Positions 25,801 through 34,045 of a DNA stretch of 64,000 nt are shown here, one piece after another. The DNA is from Opitutus terrae PB90-1 (GTDB lineage Bacteria > Verrucomicrobiota > Verrucomicrobiia > Opitutales > Opitutaceae): assembly GCF_000019965.1 (NCBI RefSeq), contig NC_010571.1:558001-622000 (forward strand). Direction: 5' to 3'. The position numbers and the translations under genes are program-made. The notes under the pieces were generated by a model, which made no database searches, was not told the DNA's origin, and worked only from the letters and a program-made list of their open reading frames with translations. The stretch's first letter is position 1, and every line of letters starts with the position of its first letter.

Positions 25801-26543
25801 GGCTTCGTCTGTCCGTCGAGGATGTTCGTGTAGACATACACATCGAGCCAGCCGTCGCGGTCGTAATCGCAGAACGCTGCCATGCCGCTCGCGTCGACGA
25901 TCGCCAGCCCGCGCGCCGCCGCTTCCTCCTTGAACGTGCCGTCGCGCTGGTTGACGTAGAGGAGATTCGGCGCGTTGAACCGGCACACGTAGAGATCGAG
26001 CCAGCCGTCGTTGTTCACATCCGCCCACGTCGCGCCCTGCTTCCATGCCTCGTCCGGAGGCGCATCGCCCTGGCCGACGCTGCGCTTCAACCAAGCGACC
26101 CCTTCCGCCAGCACGCTTTTGGGCGGCAGCAGCCCGGCGCGTTCGGTCACGTCCTCGAATTTCCAGCCGCCGAGGTTGCGAAACAGCTTCGAAGTCTCCG
26201 TCTTGCTGACGACGAACAGGTCAGGCCGGCCATCGTTGTCGTAATCGCCGACCGCGACGCCGGTGCCGACCGCGCCGAACTTGAATTCCTCGCGGCGTTC
26301 CCACCACATCTTCGGATCGGCGTAGTTGTTCGCCACCACCACTCCGGTCTGCTCCGGCGGGAGCGAGGCGAACATCGTGCCGCCGCGCGGTCCCGAGCGC
26401 GGTGCGAGTGGTTCGGCGATCGGTTCGGTGGTGGCTGCACGCACCCCGGACACCGCGGCGATCAAGACGATCAGCCGGCCCGCGTCGGAGAGACGGCGGG
26501 CAACAACACGGGCGCGATCGGGGTAACTCGCGAAGGCAGGCAT
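22833..26543 (-). CDS. Giant FG-GAP / ASPIC-UnbV protein (CRTAC1-like)
   Basis: Exported protein of 1236 residues from ATG 26543 (MPAFASYPDRARVVARRLSD); signal helix about 23-37. First half: EQTGVVV at 65, then loops DYDNDGRPDLF (100), DVNNDGWLDLYV (175), DYDRDGWLDVYV (227), DYDQDGWPDLYV (287), DVNNDGRLDLFV (338), DLDNDGRLDLYV (420) and DFDGDGDLDLVY (504), ending in an ASPIC-UnbV domain at about 530-618. The second half repeats this plan and ends with another ASPIC-UnbV domain at about 1145-1236. It is a close paralogue of the gene at 19036-22836, with which it overlaps by 4 bp, and of 54735-58316. It follows a TPR gene after 153 bp. Biochemical role unknown. Confidence 0.88.
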   Translation of the reverse strand: MPAFASYPDRARVVARRLSDAGRLIVLIAAVSGVRAATTEPIAEPLAPRSGPRGGTMFASLPPEQTGVVVANNYADPKMWWERREEFKFGAVGTGVAVGDYDNDGRPDLFVVSKTETSKLFRNLGGWKFEDVTERAGLLPPKSVLAEGVAWLKRSVGQGDAPPDEAWKQGATWADVNNDGWLDLYVCRFNAPNLLYVNQRDGTFKEEAAARGLAIVDASGMAAFCDYDRDGWLDVYVYTNILDGQTKPSGQRDYLFHNAGDGKFVDVTERAGIIGENQAHSATWWDYDQDGWPDLYVANDFAVPDSLYHNNRDGTFTNRLDAVVPHTPHSSMGSDLGDVNNDGRLDLFVADMATTSHAADMRGMAKIRSLLTGMDESAAGAPQTMRNVLYVNTGTGRMLEAAHLAGLEATDWTWSPRFEDLDNDGRLDLYVTNGMVRELHNVDLNQRMSASESLAEGARVMKASPVLVETNLAFRNLGDLQFVPVGPEWGLDRKGVSFGSVLADFDGDGDLDLVYGNYLEGPSVLRNDSADGHRLIVALRGTRSNRFGVGAVVQIETAAGRQVRQLVLARGYNSSSEPILHFGLGDDAIVQRLTVNWPSGAVQRFERVKADQRLTITEPADVVAGVADIGPDSTSQAKTDKTFADVSAEIGFALEAREETIPVTSEQPFLPLRLNRRGPSLAVADLTGDGRDDVVLGGTTRDAARLLVGGADGKFVEAKTANIAAPPPLVDGPVLAIDVNGDGANDLLLTRSGTTRPAGAADYQPRLLLNNGQGVFLAADATALPVLPINAGAAVAADFDRDGQLDVFLGARSIPGQYPLTPQSALLRNRGSVGGGWQGFADVTDAWAPGLKEIGMVTSALATDVDDDGWIDLLVALDWGPVKCFRNDAGRRFDDGSERLGFAAAGAGWWTSLTAADFNGDGRLDYVVGNVGLNTPYRATAEAPARLFYGAFAESGPPLLLEGYYEEGRLYPRRSRNEFATRIPSIMRRFPRNDVYARATLGEIFGEERLQAARSFAATELRSGVFLSQPDGRFRFAPLPRLAQIAPLQGMVAGDFDGDGHADIYAVQNSYAPVPLVGRFDGGLSQLLRGDGRGGFVTVSQAESGLIVPGDAKALALIGLRGGGRPDFLITRNNTATLAFRNSSVGGRHAIAVRLRGPVGNPAAIGARVTAELAKGARQIAEVHAGEGWLSQSTATLFLASPDDQPLRRVQVRWPSGASSTHEVEPGATTLTISAP

Positions 26544-26696
26544 CGCGACGGAAAGCACGGAGTTCCGGCCGGTGAGTCAAGGCCGCGCCAAACGGCGCGC
26601 GGTGCCGGTCGGCCAGCGGTTCGGTGGCCTACGGCACATCCATGGCGGAAAAGCCGGTTTGATTCGCTCCGGCTCCCCGACTCAGCCGTACCTCGT

Positions 26697-28457
26697 TCAG
26701 TAGAGTTGATCGAGACGCGTCTCGAATTCGGCATGCTTGGCCGTGTCACCGATTTTCGCCGCCATTTCGCTGCCGCGCTCCAGGGCACGTTCCAGCAACT
26801 CTGGCCGCTGGATCTCGCGATAAGCCTCGGCGAGCAGGATGTAGGCCTCGAGATCGCGCGGCGCGAGCCGGAGATAACGTTCCAGCCACTCGACCACCTG
26901 GCCATATTGGGCGCGCCGCGCTGCGAGCAACGCCCCTTCGTGCAGCAGGGGCGCGAACTGCGGCGAAACCTCGAGCCCCGCGCGATAGCGTCGATCGGCC
27001 TCTTCGAATTTGCGTTCATCACGGGCGCGATTCCCGAGTTCGTGATGCAGTGCCGCGTAGAGCAGCCGCGAGCCGGGCTCGTCGGGCCGGAGTTCAAACA
27101 ATGCGAGAATGTGCCGTTGCGCCGCGGCGACGTCGCCATTGTCCAGCTCGAGGCCGCCCAGCATGACGAGCGCTTCCGGGTAATCCGGCCGCAGGGTCAG
27201 GGCCCGCTGTACCGCCACCTGCGCGGCTTCGCGCTGGCGCAGGGCCATCAGGCAAAAAGCCAGGTTGTACTGCGCCTCGACGAGCGTCGGGTTGAGCCGC
27301 AGCGCCTCGCGCAGCGCCGCCAGCGCGGTTTCGTTCTCCCGGGCGTCCCGCCATGCGTAACCCACCGCCGCGTGCAACCCGGCGTGTTCGGGCCAGCAGG
27401 CCAGCGCCGCCTGCGCAATCGCCACGGCCTCGAGCGGCTTGTGCTCCTGGCAGAGCACGCGCGCCAGCGCGATCGGCACCATCGGCTCGTCGGGACACTC
27501 CACCAACGCCTGTTCGAGCACGGTGCGCGCATCGCGAATCCGCTCGCTGCTCACCAGCAGCTGCGCCAGCGCCGACCGCGGAGTGGGATCCGCCGGGCTC
27601 AACGAGGTCGCGCGCCGCAGCAGCGATTCGGCGAGGTCCAGTCGTTTCTCCGCGGCGAAACGCTGCGCGGCACGTTGGAGCCGGTTCGGTTCATAGCAAT
27701 GCTCGAGCAACTCCTCCATCCACGGATCCGGCATGCCCAGTCGCCGGTCCGCTCGCTCCAGCAGCCGCTGCTCTTGCTGGGCGCGAACCGGATCGCCTGC
27801 AGCCGCATGCAACTGCGCGAGGAGTTCGTGCAGTTCCCGAATGCCAGGATTATCGCGGGCGAGCACGATCAAGCTTGGTCGCGGATCGGTGCGCCGGCCG
27901 TGCCGCGCCTCGAAGGCGATCACCGCGAACCGTGTCCGCACTTCGCCCGGAGCCACGAGGCTCGCCTGCTGAAAACAGCGCTGCGCGCGGCCGAACAGTT
28001 TCTGTTCGAGCATCAGGTCACCGAGTCGCAGCCAGGCCGGCGCGTAGTCCGGTGCGAGCGCGACCGTCATCTCGAGCGCCTGCTCGACGCGATCCCGATC
28101 GCCCGCGCGCCGGTGCAGCTCGGCGAGCAGATAAGGCCAGCGCGCCTCCTTCGGCTGCAATCGCCGCAGGGCGTGCAGCAACCGCTCGGCTTCGCTCCCG
28201 AAGCCATTCGCGACATAGAGCATGGCGAGCTGGCCCAACGGCTTCACCGGGTCGCGCGATGCGCGCACGGCCGCAGCCGCCTCCTGCACGGCAGCCACCA
28301 TCTCGGCCGGCCAGCGAATCAAATTCGGAGTCGGCGGCAGGGCCGCCCACGCCCGCGCCGCACGCGATTGCTCGCGCCAGAGCCGGAACGCCGCGGTGCC
28401 CGCGACCGCCGTCGCGGCGACCAGCACAAGGCCGAGGATGAGTTGCCGGCGGGTCAT
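26697..28457 (-). CDS. Membrane-anchored TPR protein
   Basis: TPR protein of 586 residues from ATG 28457 (MTRRQLILGLVLVAATAVAG), with one N-terminal membrane helix and then about 14 helical repeat pairs. It has the same marks as its paralogues at 16577-18034 and 58642-60078: YVANG, EARWP, LAPDYAPAWLRLGD and DPWMEELLEHCYEP. It is longer at its C-terminus than the other two. The start overlaps the stop of the FG-GAP gene upstream (ATGA), the same coupling as in the plus-strand operon. It probably works as an exported interaction scaffold with its neighbours, which is inference from order and coupling. Confidence 0.88.
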   Translation of the reverse strand: MTRRQLILGLVLVAATAVAGTAAFRLWREQSRAARAWAALPPTPNLIRWPAEMVAAVQEAAAAVRASRDPVKPLGQLAMLYVANGFGSEAERLLHALRRLQPKEARWPYLLAELHRRAGDRDRVEQALEMTVALAPDYAPAWLRLGDLMLEQKLFGRAQRCFQQASLVAPGEVRTRFAVIAFEARHGRRTDPRPSLIVLARDNPGIRELHELLAQLHAAAGDPVRAQQEQRLLERADRRLGMPDPWMEELLEHCYEPNRLQRAAQRFAAEKRLDLAESLLRRATSLSPADPTPRSALAQLLVSSERIRDARTVLEQALVECPDEPMVPIALARVLCQEHKPLEAVAIAQAALACWPEHAGLHAAVGYAWRDARENETALAALREALRLNPTLVEAQYNLAFCLMALRQREAAQVAVQRALTLRPDYPEALVMLGGLELDNGDVAAAQRHILALFELRPDEPGSRLLYAALHHELGNRARDERKFEEADRRYRAGLEVSPQFAPLLHEGALLAARRAQYGQVVEWLERYLRLAPRDLEAYILLAEAYREIQRPELLERALERGSEMAAKIGDTAKHAEFETRLDQLY

Positions 28458-29767
28458 GGGAGGGGTGGCGCCGTGCGCCGCCAAAGCGTCACCCGCGTCA
28501 TGCGGGCGAACGGCGGATACGCGTGAAACGCACCGGTGACCAGCATCGGCACACCATTACCTTCGAGGTCACCCGCCACCAGGCAGATCAAGCGCGACGG
28601 ATCGCGCGCCAATGGTTCCGCGCGAAAATGCTGTTGTCCGTCGTTGAGCCACGCGGTGAGCCACACCGAGGCCGGGTCAAGCGCATGATTGATCGCCGAC
28701 ACGCTCACGACGTCGACATCGCCATCGCCGTCCACATCCACGGCGATGGGACTGAAACAGCCGGGCGCCGCACCGAGGCGATGAGCCTCGAACGCGCCAG
28801 CGCGGTTTTGCAGCCAATGCAGTCCGTGCCCCGGCTCGGGTTCCGGCAACCCGCCGCTGAAGCTGTTGCCGTTCGCCAGGAGAAGATCGGGGAAGCCATC
28901 GCGATTCAGATCGCAGACTTCGAGCCCACTGCCGCCCCACGCTGCATGGGTCGCGGTCCAGATCACCGTATCCGAAAACGCGTGATCCGGCGCCTGCCGG
29001 AACAGCCTGACCTGGTCCCGCTCACCGGCGAACAGCACGGCCAGGTCCAGATCCCCGTCGCCGTCATAGTCCGCCGGCGCCAGCGACACCGCTCCGGGCT
29101 GCGCCGCGAGGGCGTGACTCTCGAACTTCCAGTCGCCGCGGTTCTCGAGCCAGCGCACCTCCCCTTGGGCGAGCCCGGACTGGCCTACGATCACGTCGGG
29201 GCGACCGTCGGCGTTGACGTCGGCAGCGCGAGCGTCCGTGACGCGAGCCACGTCGCCCATCAACACCCGGTTCTGGAATTTCCCTTCGCCGAGATTTTCC
29301 AGCACCACGACCGCACCGACGCGGTCGTTGGTCGGTTCGCTCGAGCCGAGACTCGCCACCAACACATCGGGCCGCCCGTCCTGGTTGAGGTCACAGACAC
29401 TGACGCGTACGGGCGCGATCACCCGGTCGCCGATGAACGTCTCCATGAAAACATCGCGTGGAGACTGGCGAATCCAACCGATGCGGTTGGCGGCAGCGTC
29501 GCAGACCAGCACGTCCGTCAGCCCATCCGCATCCAGATCCGTCAGCGCGAGGTGCGGGATCAGCGGGTGCCCCTCGACGGGCAAGCCGATCGGCACGGAT
29601 AGATAAGCCACGTCGCGCGCAGATCGCTCGGCGGTAGCGGGGATCAGCGAGGACTCCGGCGGAGGGGCGGGCGGGTTGAGCAAAAGATACAACCACGCGC
29701 TGCCCGCCCCGAGCGCGAGGAGCGACAGGCAGACGAGAAACACCGTGGTTTTGGAGCGGTTGGCCAT
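28454..29767 (-). CDS. FG-GAP/VCBS repeat protein, membrane-anchored
   Basis: Exported propeller-like protein of 437 residues from ATG 29767 (MANRSKTTVFLVCLSLLALG). The N-terminal hydrophobic helix lacks a clear lipobox (Cys13 lies inside the helix), unlike its paralogue at 15264-16580, so it may stay anchored by that helix. Calcium-loop repeats include DLDADGLTDVLV, DLNQDGRPDVLV, DVNADGRPDVIV, DYDGDGDLDLAV, DLNRDGFPDLLL and DVDGDGDVDVVS. It is the first gene of a four-gene minus-strand operon (FG-GAP, TPR, two ASPIC-UnbV proteins) and overlaps the TPR gene by 4 bp. Confidence 0.86.
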   Translation of the reverse strand: MANRSKTTVFLVCLSLLALGAGSAWLYLLLNPPAPPPESSLIPATAERSARDVAYLSVPIGLPVEGHPLIPHLALTDLDADGLTDVLVCDAAANRIGWIRQSPRDVFMETFIGDRVIAPVRVSVCDLNQDGRPDVLVASLGSSEPTNDRVGAVVVLENLGEGKFQNRVLMGDVARVTDARAADVNADGRPDVIVGQSGLAQGEVRWLENRGDWKFESHALAAQPGAVSLAPADYDGDGDLDLAVLFAGERDQVRLFRQAPDHAFSDTVIWTATHAAWGGSGLEVCDLNRDGFPDLLLANGNSFSGGLPEPEPGHGLHWLQNRAGAFEAHRLGAAPGCFSPIAVDVDGDGDVDVVSVSAINHALDPASVWLTAWLNDGQQHFRAEPLARDPSRLICLVAGDLEGNGVPMLVTGAFHAYPPFARMTRVTLWRRTAPPLP

Positions 29768-29931
29768 GAGCTCGTGGCCGAACAGGATGCCGGCGCCTGA
29801 GCAGTCTCGGGCGGCACCGCCGGTCCGGCCGGAAGAGTTGTCTTGTCACATCGGCACAGGGGCCGCCGCACTTCGGTGCAAACTTCGAGCGATTCTCGGC
29901 AGATTGCGGGCAACGTGCCGCTACGGGTGTG

Positions 29932-30738
29932 TCAGCGGGCTCCGGGCGGGCGACGTGACGCCGGCGCGGCGAATTTGCGCAGGTATTTGAGTGCAATCTC
30001 GAATTCGTGAGGCAACGGCGCCTGAAGCGTCAGCAACTCGCGAGTGGCAGGATGCCGGAAAGTGAGCTCGCTCGCGTGGAGCGCCAGTCGGTCGATGAGT
30101 GGCTTCTCCTCGTCGCGGCCCTTGTAGCGGCGTTTCAGGTCGGAAAGCAGCAGCTTGATCTCCGGGTTGCCGTAAAACGGATCGTTGAGGATCGGGGCCC
30201 CGGCCGCGGCCAGATGCACCCGGATCTGGTGGGTCCGGCCCGTCTGCGGATGACACGAGACCAGCGCGAACCGGCCAAAGCGCTCAAGCACCCGAAAATC
30301 GGTGACGCAGTCCTTGCCGCCGCGGCCTTTGAACACGCGCATCCGACCTGGCTGCCGTTCGTCCTGGCCCAAGGCCAAATCGACCTGAAACGCGTCCGGC
30401 AGCCCGCCCGCGTCGTCGCGGATCGGCTTTACCACCTTCATCGCCTCCTCCGGGGGCAGGACCACCACGAGCGAGAGATAGGTTTTCTGCACCGTTTTGG
30501 CCTGGAACTGGCCGCTGAGAAAATCCAGCGCCGGCTTCGTCTTGGCGCAAAGCAACAGCCCGCTGGTATCCGCATCGAGCCGGTGCACGTTGGCGACACC
30601 ATGGCCGAAGCGCGCGTGCACGAGGCCCATCAGGTTTTCACGCTGCTTGTCCCAGCGATCGGGCGCGATCAACAGTCCGCTGGGCTTGTCGAACGCGATC
30701 ATCGCATCGTCTTCAAACAGGATGGGCGGCAGCGGCAT
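29932..30738 (-). CDS. RluA-family RNA pseudouridine synthase
   Basis: Converts uridine to pseudouridine in rRNA or tRNA; 268 residues, no S4 domain visible, so a short RluA-type enzyme. The catalytic motif HRLDADTSG carries Asp55. The family segments GLLIAP, QKTYLSLV and GRTHQIRVHLAAAGAPILND are present. It starts MPLPPILFEDDAMIAFDKPS at ATG 30738. The Arg-rich C-terminus is not conserved. It is divergent from the GH3 gene across a 162-bp spacer. Target site cannot be told from sequence. Confidence 0.93.
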   Translation of the reverse strand: MPLPPILFEDDAMIAFDKPSGLLIAPDRWDKQRENLMGLVHARFGHGVANVHRLDADTSGLLLCAKTKPALDFLSGQFQAKTVQKTYLSLVVVLPPEEAMKVVKPIRDDAGGLPDAFQVDLALGQDERQPGRMRVFKGRGGKDCVTDFRVLERFGRFALVSCHPQTGRTHQIRVHLAAAGAPILNDPFYGNPEIKLLLSDLKRRYKGRDEEKPLIDRLALHASELTFRHPATRELLTLQAPLPHEFEIALKYLRKFAAPASRRPPGAR

Positions 30739-30900
30739 GGAACGGAGACGTTACGCATTTCCAGGGAGGTGCGAAGCGAAGAATCGCGGAAGTTAAAGGC
30801 GCCGCGCGCGAGTCAAAACGCGGTAAGCTTGTCGCCGACGCCGGAATGCGCTTGCCGCTTGGTTACCGGGAGGACTGGCTGTCGGGTGCCCCGTGTTCCG

Positions 30901-32487
30901 ATGGCGGTCCTGCCCAAAAGCCTCTTCGTCCTCGGCACCAGCTTTCAGACGGCGCTGGCCTCGCGGCGCATCAAGCAGAAAGGCGCGATGGAGCGGGCCC
31001 AGCAGCAGCAGACCTTCCGGCGGTTGCTGCCGAAACTCGCGGCGACCCAGTTCGGTCGCGACACCGGCCTGGAGCCCGGACTCGACTACGAGAAATTCCG
31101 CGCGCGCGTCCCGCTCCGCAGTTACGAGCAATTGGCGCCGTGGATCGACCGGATGGTGCGCGGCGAAGCCGACGTGCTCTGGCCGGGGCGCTGCGCGCTC
31201 TACGTGTTGACGTCCGGCACGACAACCGGGCAGCCCCGGCGACTGCCGGTCAGCGAAGAAATGCTTACGCATTTTCGCGCGGCCACGCGCGCGGCGATGC
31301 TCTGCTACACGAGTCGCGTAGGCCACGCCGGCGTGCTGCGCGGCCGGCATCTGCTCCTGAGCGGTTCGACCGAGCTCACGCCACTCACCACCCCGCCGGT
31401 ACCGCCCGCCTTCGGTGGCGATCTCGCCACGATGCTGACGCTCAGCCTGCCGCGCTGGGCCGAACAGCATTTGTATGAACCGGGGAGCGAGCTCGCGCGG
31501 CAGCCGGATTCTGCAGAAAAAATCGCTGCGATCATCGCGCGCACCCGCCGACTGGACCTTAGCCTGGTTGCGGGCCGGCCGCCGCGGTTGCTCGAGTTCG
31601 CGGAGGCGCTGGCGGAGCAACGAACCGGCACGGAGCCCGCCACCCTGCAATCGCTCTGGCCCAATCTCGAGTGCTTGGTGCTGGGCGGCACGGTGTTGAG
31701 TCCGTATCACGACGCGCTGCGACGCGCCGCGGGCGCCGGCGTACGCTTTCACGAGGTGTATGCGGCGGCCGAGGGAATGTTCGCGGCGCAGGATGGCGAA
31801 CCCGCCCTGGGACTGCGGCTGCTCGCCGATCTCGGCCTGTTCTTCGAGTTTCTCCCGCTGGCGCTTTACGACGAATCGCTCCCGGCCGGACTCGGCGCGC
31901 GCGCACTGCCGCTCCACGAGGTGCGCGCCGGCGAGGACTACGTGCTGCTGCTCACCACACCCGGCGGTCTCTGCCGTTATGTCTGCGGCGATATCGTGCG
32001 CTTCCTCTCGACCGAGCCGCCGCGGCTGGTGTTCGCCGGCCGTACACGCACGCAACTCACCGCGTTCGGCGAGCACGTCGCCGAGCGCGATCTCACCGAG
32101 GCGCTGGTATCCATTTGCCAGAAACACGCCTGGAGCATCACGCACTTCCACGTGGCGCCGCTGTTCCTCCCCTCCCGCACCGGCACCAGCCGGGGCGGCC
32201 ACGAATGGTGGGTGGAGCTGCGGCCCGGTACGGTCGCGACCCCGACGGGCCCGATCCTGGCCGGGCACCTCGACCAGGAACTCTGCAGCCGGCACGAAGG
32301 CTATCGCGCCAAACGCCGCAGCGGTGCGATGGAAGCCCCAGTGGTCCGGCTGGTGATGCCGGGATTTTTCGCGCACTGGCTCCAGCACCACGCGGCCCGG
32401 CTCAGCGCCACGGAGGTACCGCGCAGCCGCAGTGATCGGCGCATCGCGGACAACCTGACCGCGCTCGCCTGCTTCAATCCCGACTAG
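30901..32487 (+). CDS. GH3-family (auxin-responsive promoter family) acyl-adenylate-forming enzyme
   Basis: Protein of 528 residues related to plant GH3 acyl-acid-amido synthetases and bacterial GH3-like proteins, which activate carboxylic acids with ATP. It starts MAVLPKSLFVLGTSFQTALA. The ATP motif is LTSGTTTGQPRRLP (about residues 102-115). A second family motif, YAAAEGMFAAQ, follows in mid-protein, and CRYVCGDIVRFL and FAGRTRTQLTAFGEHV mark the C-terminal domain. The natural substrate in bacteria is not known. ATG 30901 was chosen because all conserved sequence starts there. It is tail to tail with the TlpA-like gene. Confidence 0.88.
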   Translation: MAVLPKSLFVLGTSFQTALASRRIKQKGAMERAQQQQTFRRLLPKLAATQFGRDTGLEPGLDYEKFRARVPLRSYEQLAPWIDRMVRGEADVLWPGRCALYVLTSGTTTGQPRRLPVSEEMLTHFRAATRAAMLCYTSRVGHAGVLRGRHLLLSGSTELTPLTTPPVPPAFGGDLATMLTLSLPRWAEQHLYEPGSELARQPDSAEKIAAIIARTRRLDLSLVAGRPPRLLEFAEALAEQRTGTEPATLQSLWPNLECLVLGGTVLSPYHDALRRAAGAGVRFHEVYAAAEGMFAAQDGEPALGLRLLADLGLFFEFLPLALYDESLPAGLGARALPLHEVRAGEDYVLLLTTPGGLCRYVCGDIVRFLSTEPPRLVFAGRTRTQLTAFGEHVAERDLTEALVSICQKHAWSITHFHVAPLFLPSRTGTSRGGHEWWVELRPGTVATPTGPILAGHLDQELCSRHEGYRAKRRSGAMEAPVVRLVMPGFFAHWLQHHAARLSATEVPRSRSDRRIADNLTALACFNPD

Positions 32488-32504
32488 CCGGCGTCGGACG
32501 CGGG

Positions 32505-33005
32505 CTACTTCAGATAGGTCGCGAGCCGTTTTTCGAACTCCTCCGTGGGCTCAGCGCCCAGCTTGCGGTCGCGGATCTGGCCCGTGCGATCGATGATGAA
32601 CGTCGTGGGAATCGCGTTGATCCCCTCATCGCCGCCGAAGGCCTGCACCACGTCGTCGTTCGCCATCACGATCTGATAGTCGACCTTGTTCGCCGCGACG
32701 AACTTCTTCACCACGTCCGGCCCGCGGTCGACCGACATGCCGATGATCGCCAGCTTGTCGCGGCCGTATTTTTTTTGCAGCGCCACATAGCCGGGAATTT
32801 CCATCCGGCACGGGCCGCACCACGTAGCCCAGAAATCGACCACGACCACCTTGCCCTTGAACTGCTCGGAGCTGACCTCCGCCCCCATCAGGTCCTTCAG
32901 TTTCCAATCGGGCGCCGGCGTGGGCGGAACGGGCGCGGCTTGGGCGTGCGTGAGCACGGCGGCAGCAACCAACAACACGGGGAAGGCAAGGCGTGACAAG
33001 TTCAT
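32505..33005 (-). CDS. TlpA/ResA-like thiol-disulfide protein
   Basis: Exported thioredoxin-fold protein, 166 residues. A signal peptide (MNLSRLAFPVLLVAAAVLTH, cut near AQA) is followed by an AhpC/TSA-type thioredoxin domain. The redox motif WCGPC has Cys63 and Cys66, and the cis-proline is in AIPTTF. It probably reduces or exchanges disulfides in the periplasm, for example during cytochrome c maturation, but no partner gene is adjacent. Confidence 0.92.
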   Translation of the reverse strand: MNLSRLAFPVLLVAAAVLTHAQAAPVPPTPAPDWKLKDLMGAEVSSEQFKGKVVVVDFWATWCGPCRMEIPGYVALQKKYGRDKLAIIGMSVDRGPDVVKKFVAANKVDYQIVMANDDVVQAFGGDEGINAIPTTFIIDRTGQIRDRKLGAEPTEEFEKRLATYLK

Positions 33006-33096
33006 GGTGACGGGAGGACGGTGAGAGTCCGCACCGTGGCGCGTTATTCCCGATTCGCAACCCCGGCGGCCACACCTCGTCGGCGCGGCGCGCGCA

Positions 33097-33981
33097 TCAC
33101 TTCAAGTCCAGCCCGAGGATCTCGATGAACTTCTTCATCGCCGGCGTGAGCACCCGGCCCTTGCGATGGAGGATCGCCAGCGGCCGTGTGAACTCCTTCC
33201 CCTTGAAATGGACTTCCGCGAGCGTGCCCTGCTGGACTTCCTGCTGCACCGTCGCCTGCGGGACGATCGCCACGCCGTGGTCGATCTCGACCGCGCGCTT
33301 CACCGTCTCGATGTTGTCGAACTCCATTACCGGCTCGATCTCGAGCTTGTTGTCGCGGAAAATCTGGTCGACCGCCTTGCGCGTCGGGATGTCCGGATCG
33401 AAGCCGATGAACCGCTGTGACGTCAGCTGCTTCATTTCGATCTCGCCCGCCTTGGAAAGCGGGTGGATCGGATGGGTGATCAGCACGAGGTGGTCGTTGC
33501 GGAACGGCAGCACATCGATTTGCCGCTGCTTAACCGGGAAGGCGACAAGCCCGAAATCAACCGAGTTGTGCAGGATGTCCTCATACACGAGGTTCGAACG
33601 GCGGTATTCAACTCGCACGTTCACGGAGGGGTAATCGTGAAGGAACTTCTTGATGTAGGGCGGCAGCTCGTGGAGTCCGATGGAGTAGATGGTGGAAATC
33701 CGGATGGTGCCGCTGATCACCTTCTTCATCTCCTGCAGCTCGCTCAACAGCTTGTCGTAGGTGTGCAGGACCTCCTTCGCCGATTCATAGACCCGATGCC
33801 CCTCGCGGGTGAGCTGAAACTGTTTCTGGCTCCGGTCGATCAGCAGAGTCTTGAAATGGCGCTCCATCGCCCGCGCCTGCTGGCTCACCGCCGATTGGGT
33901 GATGCCATTGAGTTTTGCCGATTTCGAGAAGCTCTTGGTCTCAACCAAGTCCGCGAAAATCTTGAAGTTTTCGATTTGCAT
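33097..33981 (-). CDS. LysR-type transcriptional regulator
   Basis: DNA-binding regulator of 294 residues. The N-terminal winged helix-turn-helix is clear (FADLVETKSFSKSAKLNGIT, QSAVSQQARAMER). The remainder is the periplasmic-binding-protein-like effector domain (about 90-294) with ISTIYSIGLHELPPYIKKF. It is divergent from the yggS-like gene over 64 bp that hold two inverted repeats, which suits autoregulation and control of the neighbour. The inducer is unknown. Confidence 0.93.
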   Translation of the reverse strand: MQIENFKIFADLVETKSFSKSAKLNGITQSAVSQQARAMERHFKTLLIDRSQKQFQLTREGHRVYESAKEVLHTYDKLLSELQEMKKVISGTIRISTIYSIGLHELPPYIKKFLHDYPSVNVRVEYRRSNLVYEDILHNSVDFGLVAFPVKQRQIDVLPFRNDHLVLITHPIHPLSKAGEIEMKQLTSQRFIGFDPDIPTRKAVDQIFRDNKLEIEPVMEFDNIETVKRAVEIDHGVAIVPQATVQQEVQQGTLAEVHFKGKEFTRPLAILHRKGRVLTPAMKKFIEILGLDLK

Positions 33982-33993
33982 GGTGCGCAGTCT

Positions 33994-34024
33994 GTCTCTC
34001 GACCATAAAGAGACCTAATTTAGG
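33994..34024. promoter_or_regulatory. Inverted repeats between lysR and yggS, candidate LysR operator
   Basis: Two inverted repeats overlap in the 64-bp divergent spacer: gtctct-N9-agagac at 33994-34014 and cctaatttagg at 34014-34024. LysR proteins usually bind such dyads beside their own gene. Function here is inferred from position. Confidence 0.45.
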
Positions 34025-34045
34025 GTGATCTAACAAGCAATTCTG

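Noticed and set aside
24801-28526. Open frame of 1241 codons on the plus strand
   Set aside because: It is antisense to an ASPIC-UnbV gene and a TPR gene. Its Arg/Val/His-rich composition is typical of an antisense shadow, with no signal peptide or motif.
13820-29767. Prophage or plasmid origin of the accessory region
   Set aside because: No integrase, phage structural genes, tRNA-linked att sites or replication genes are present. Apart from the RAYT there is no mobility gene, and base composition looks like that of the neighbours.
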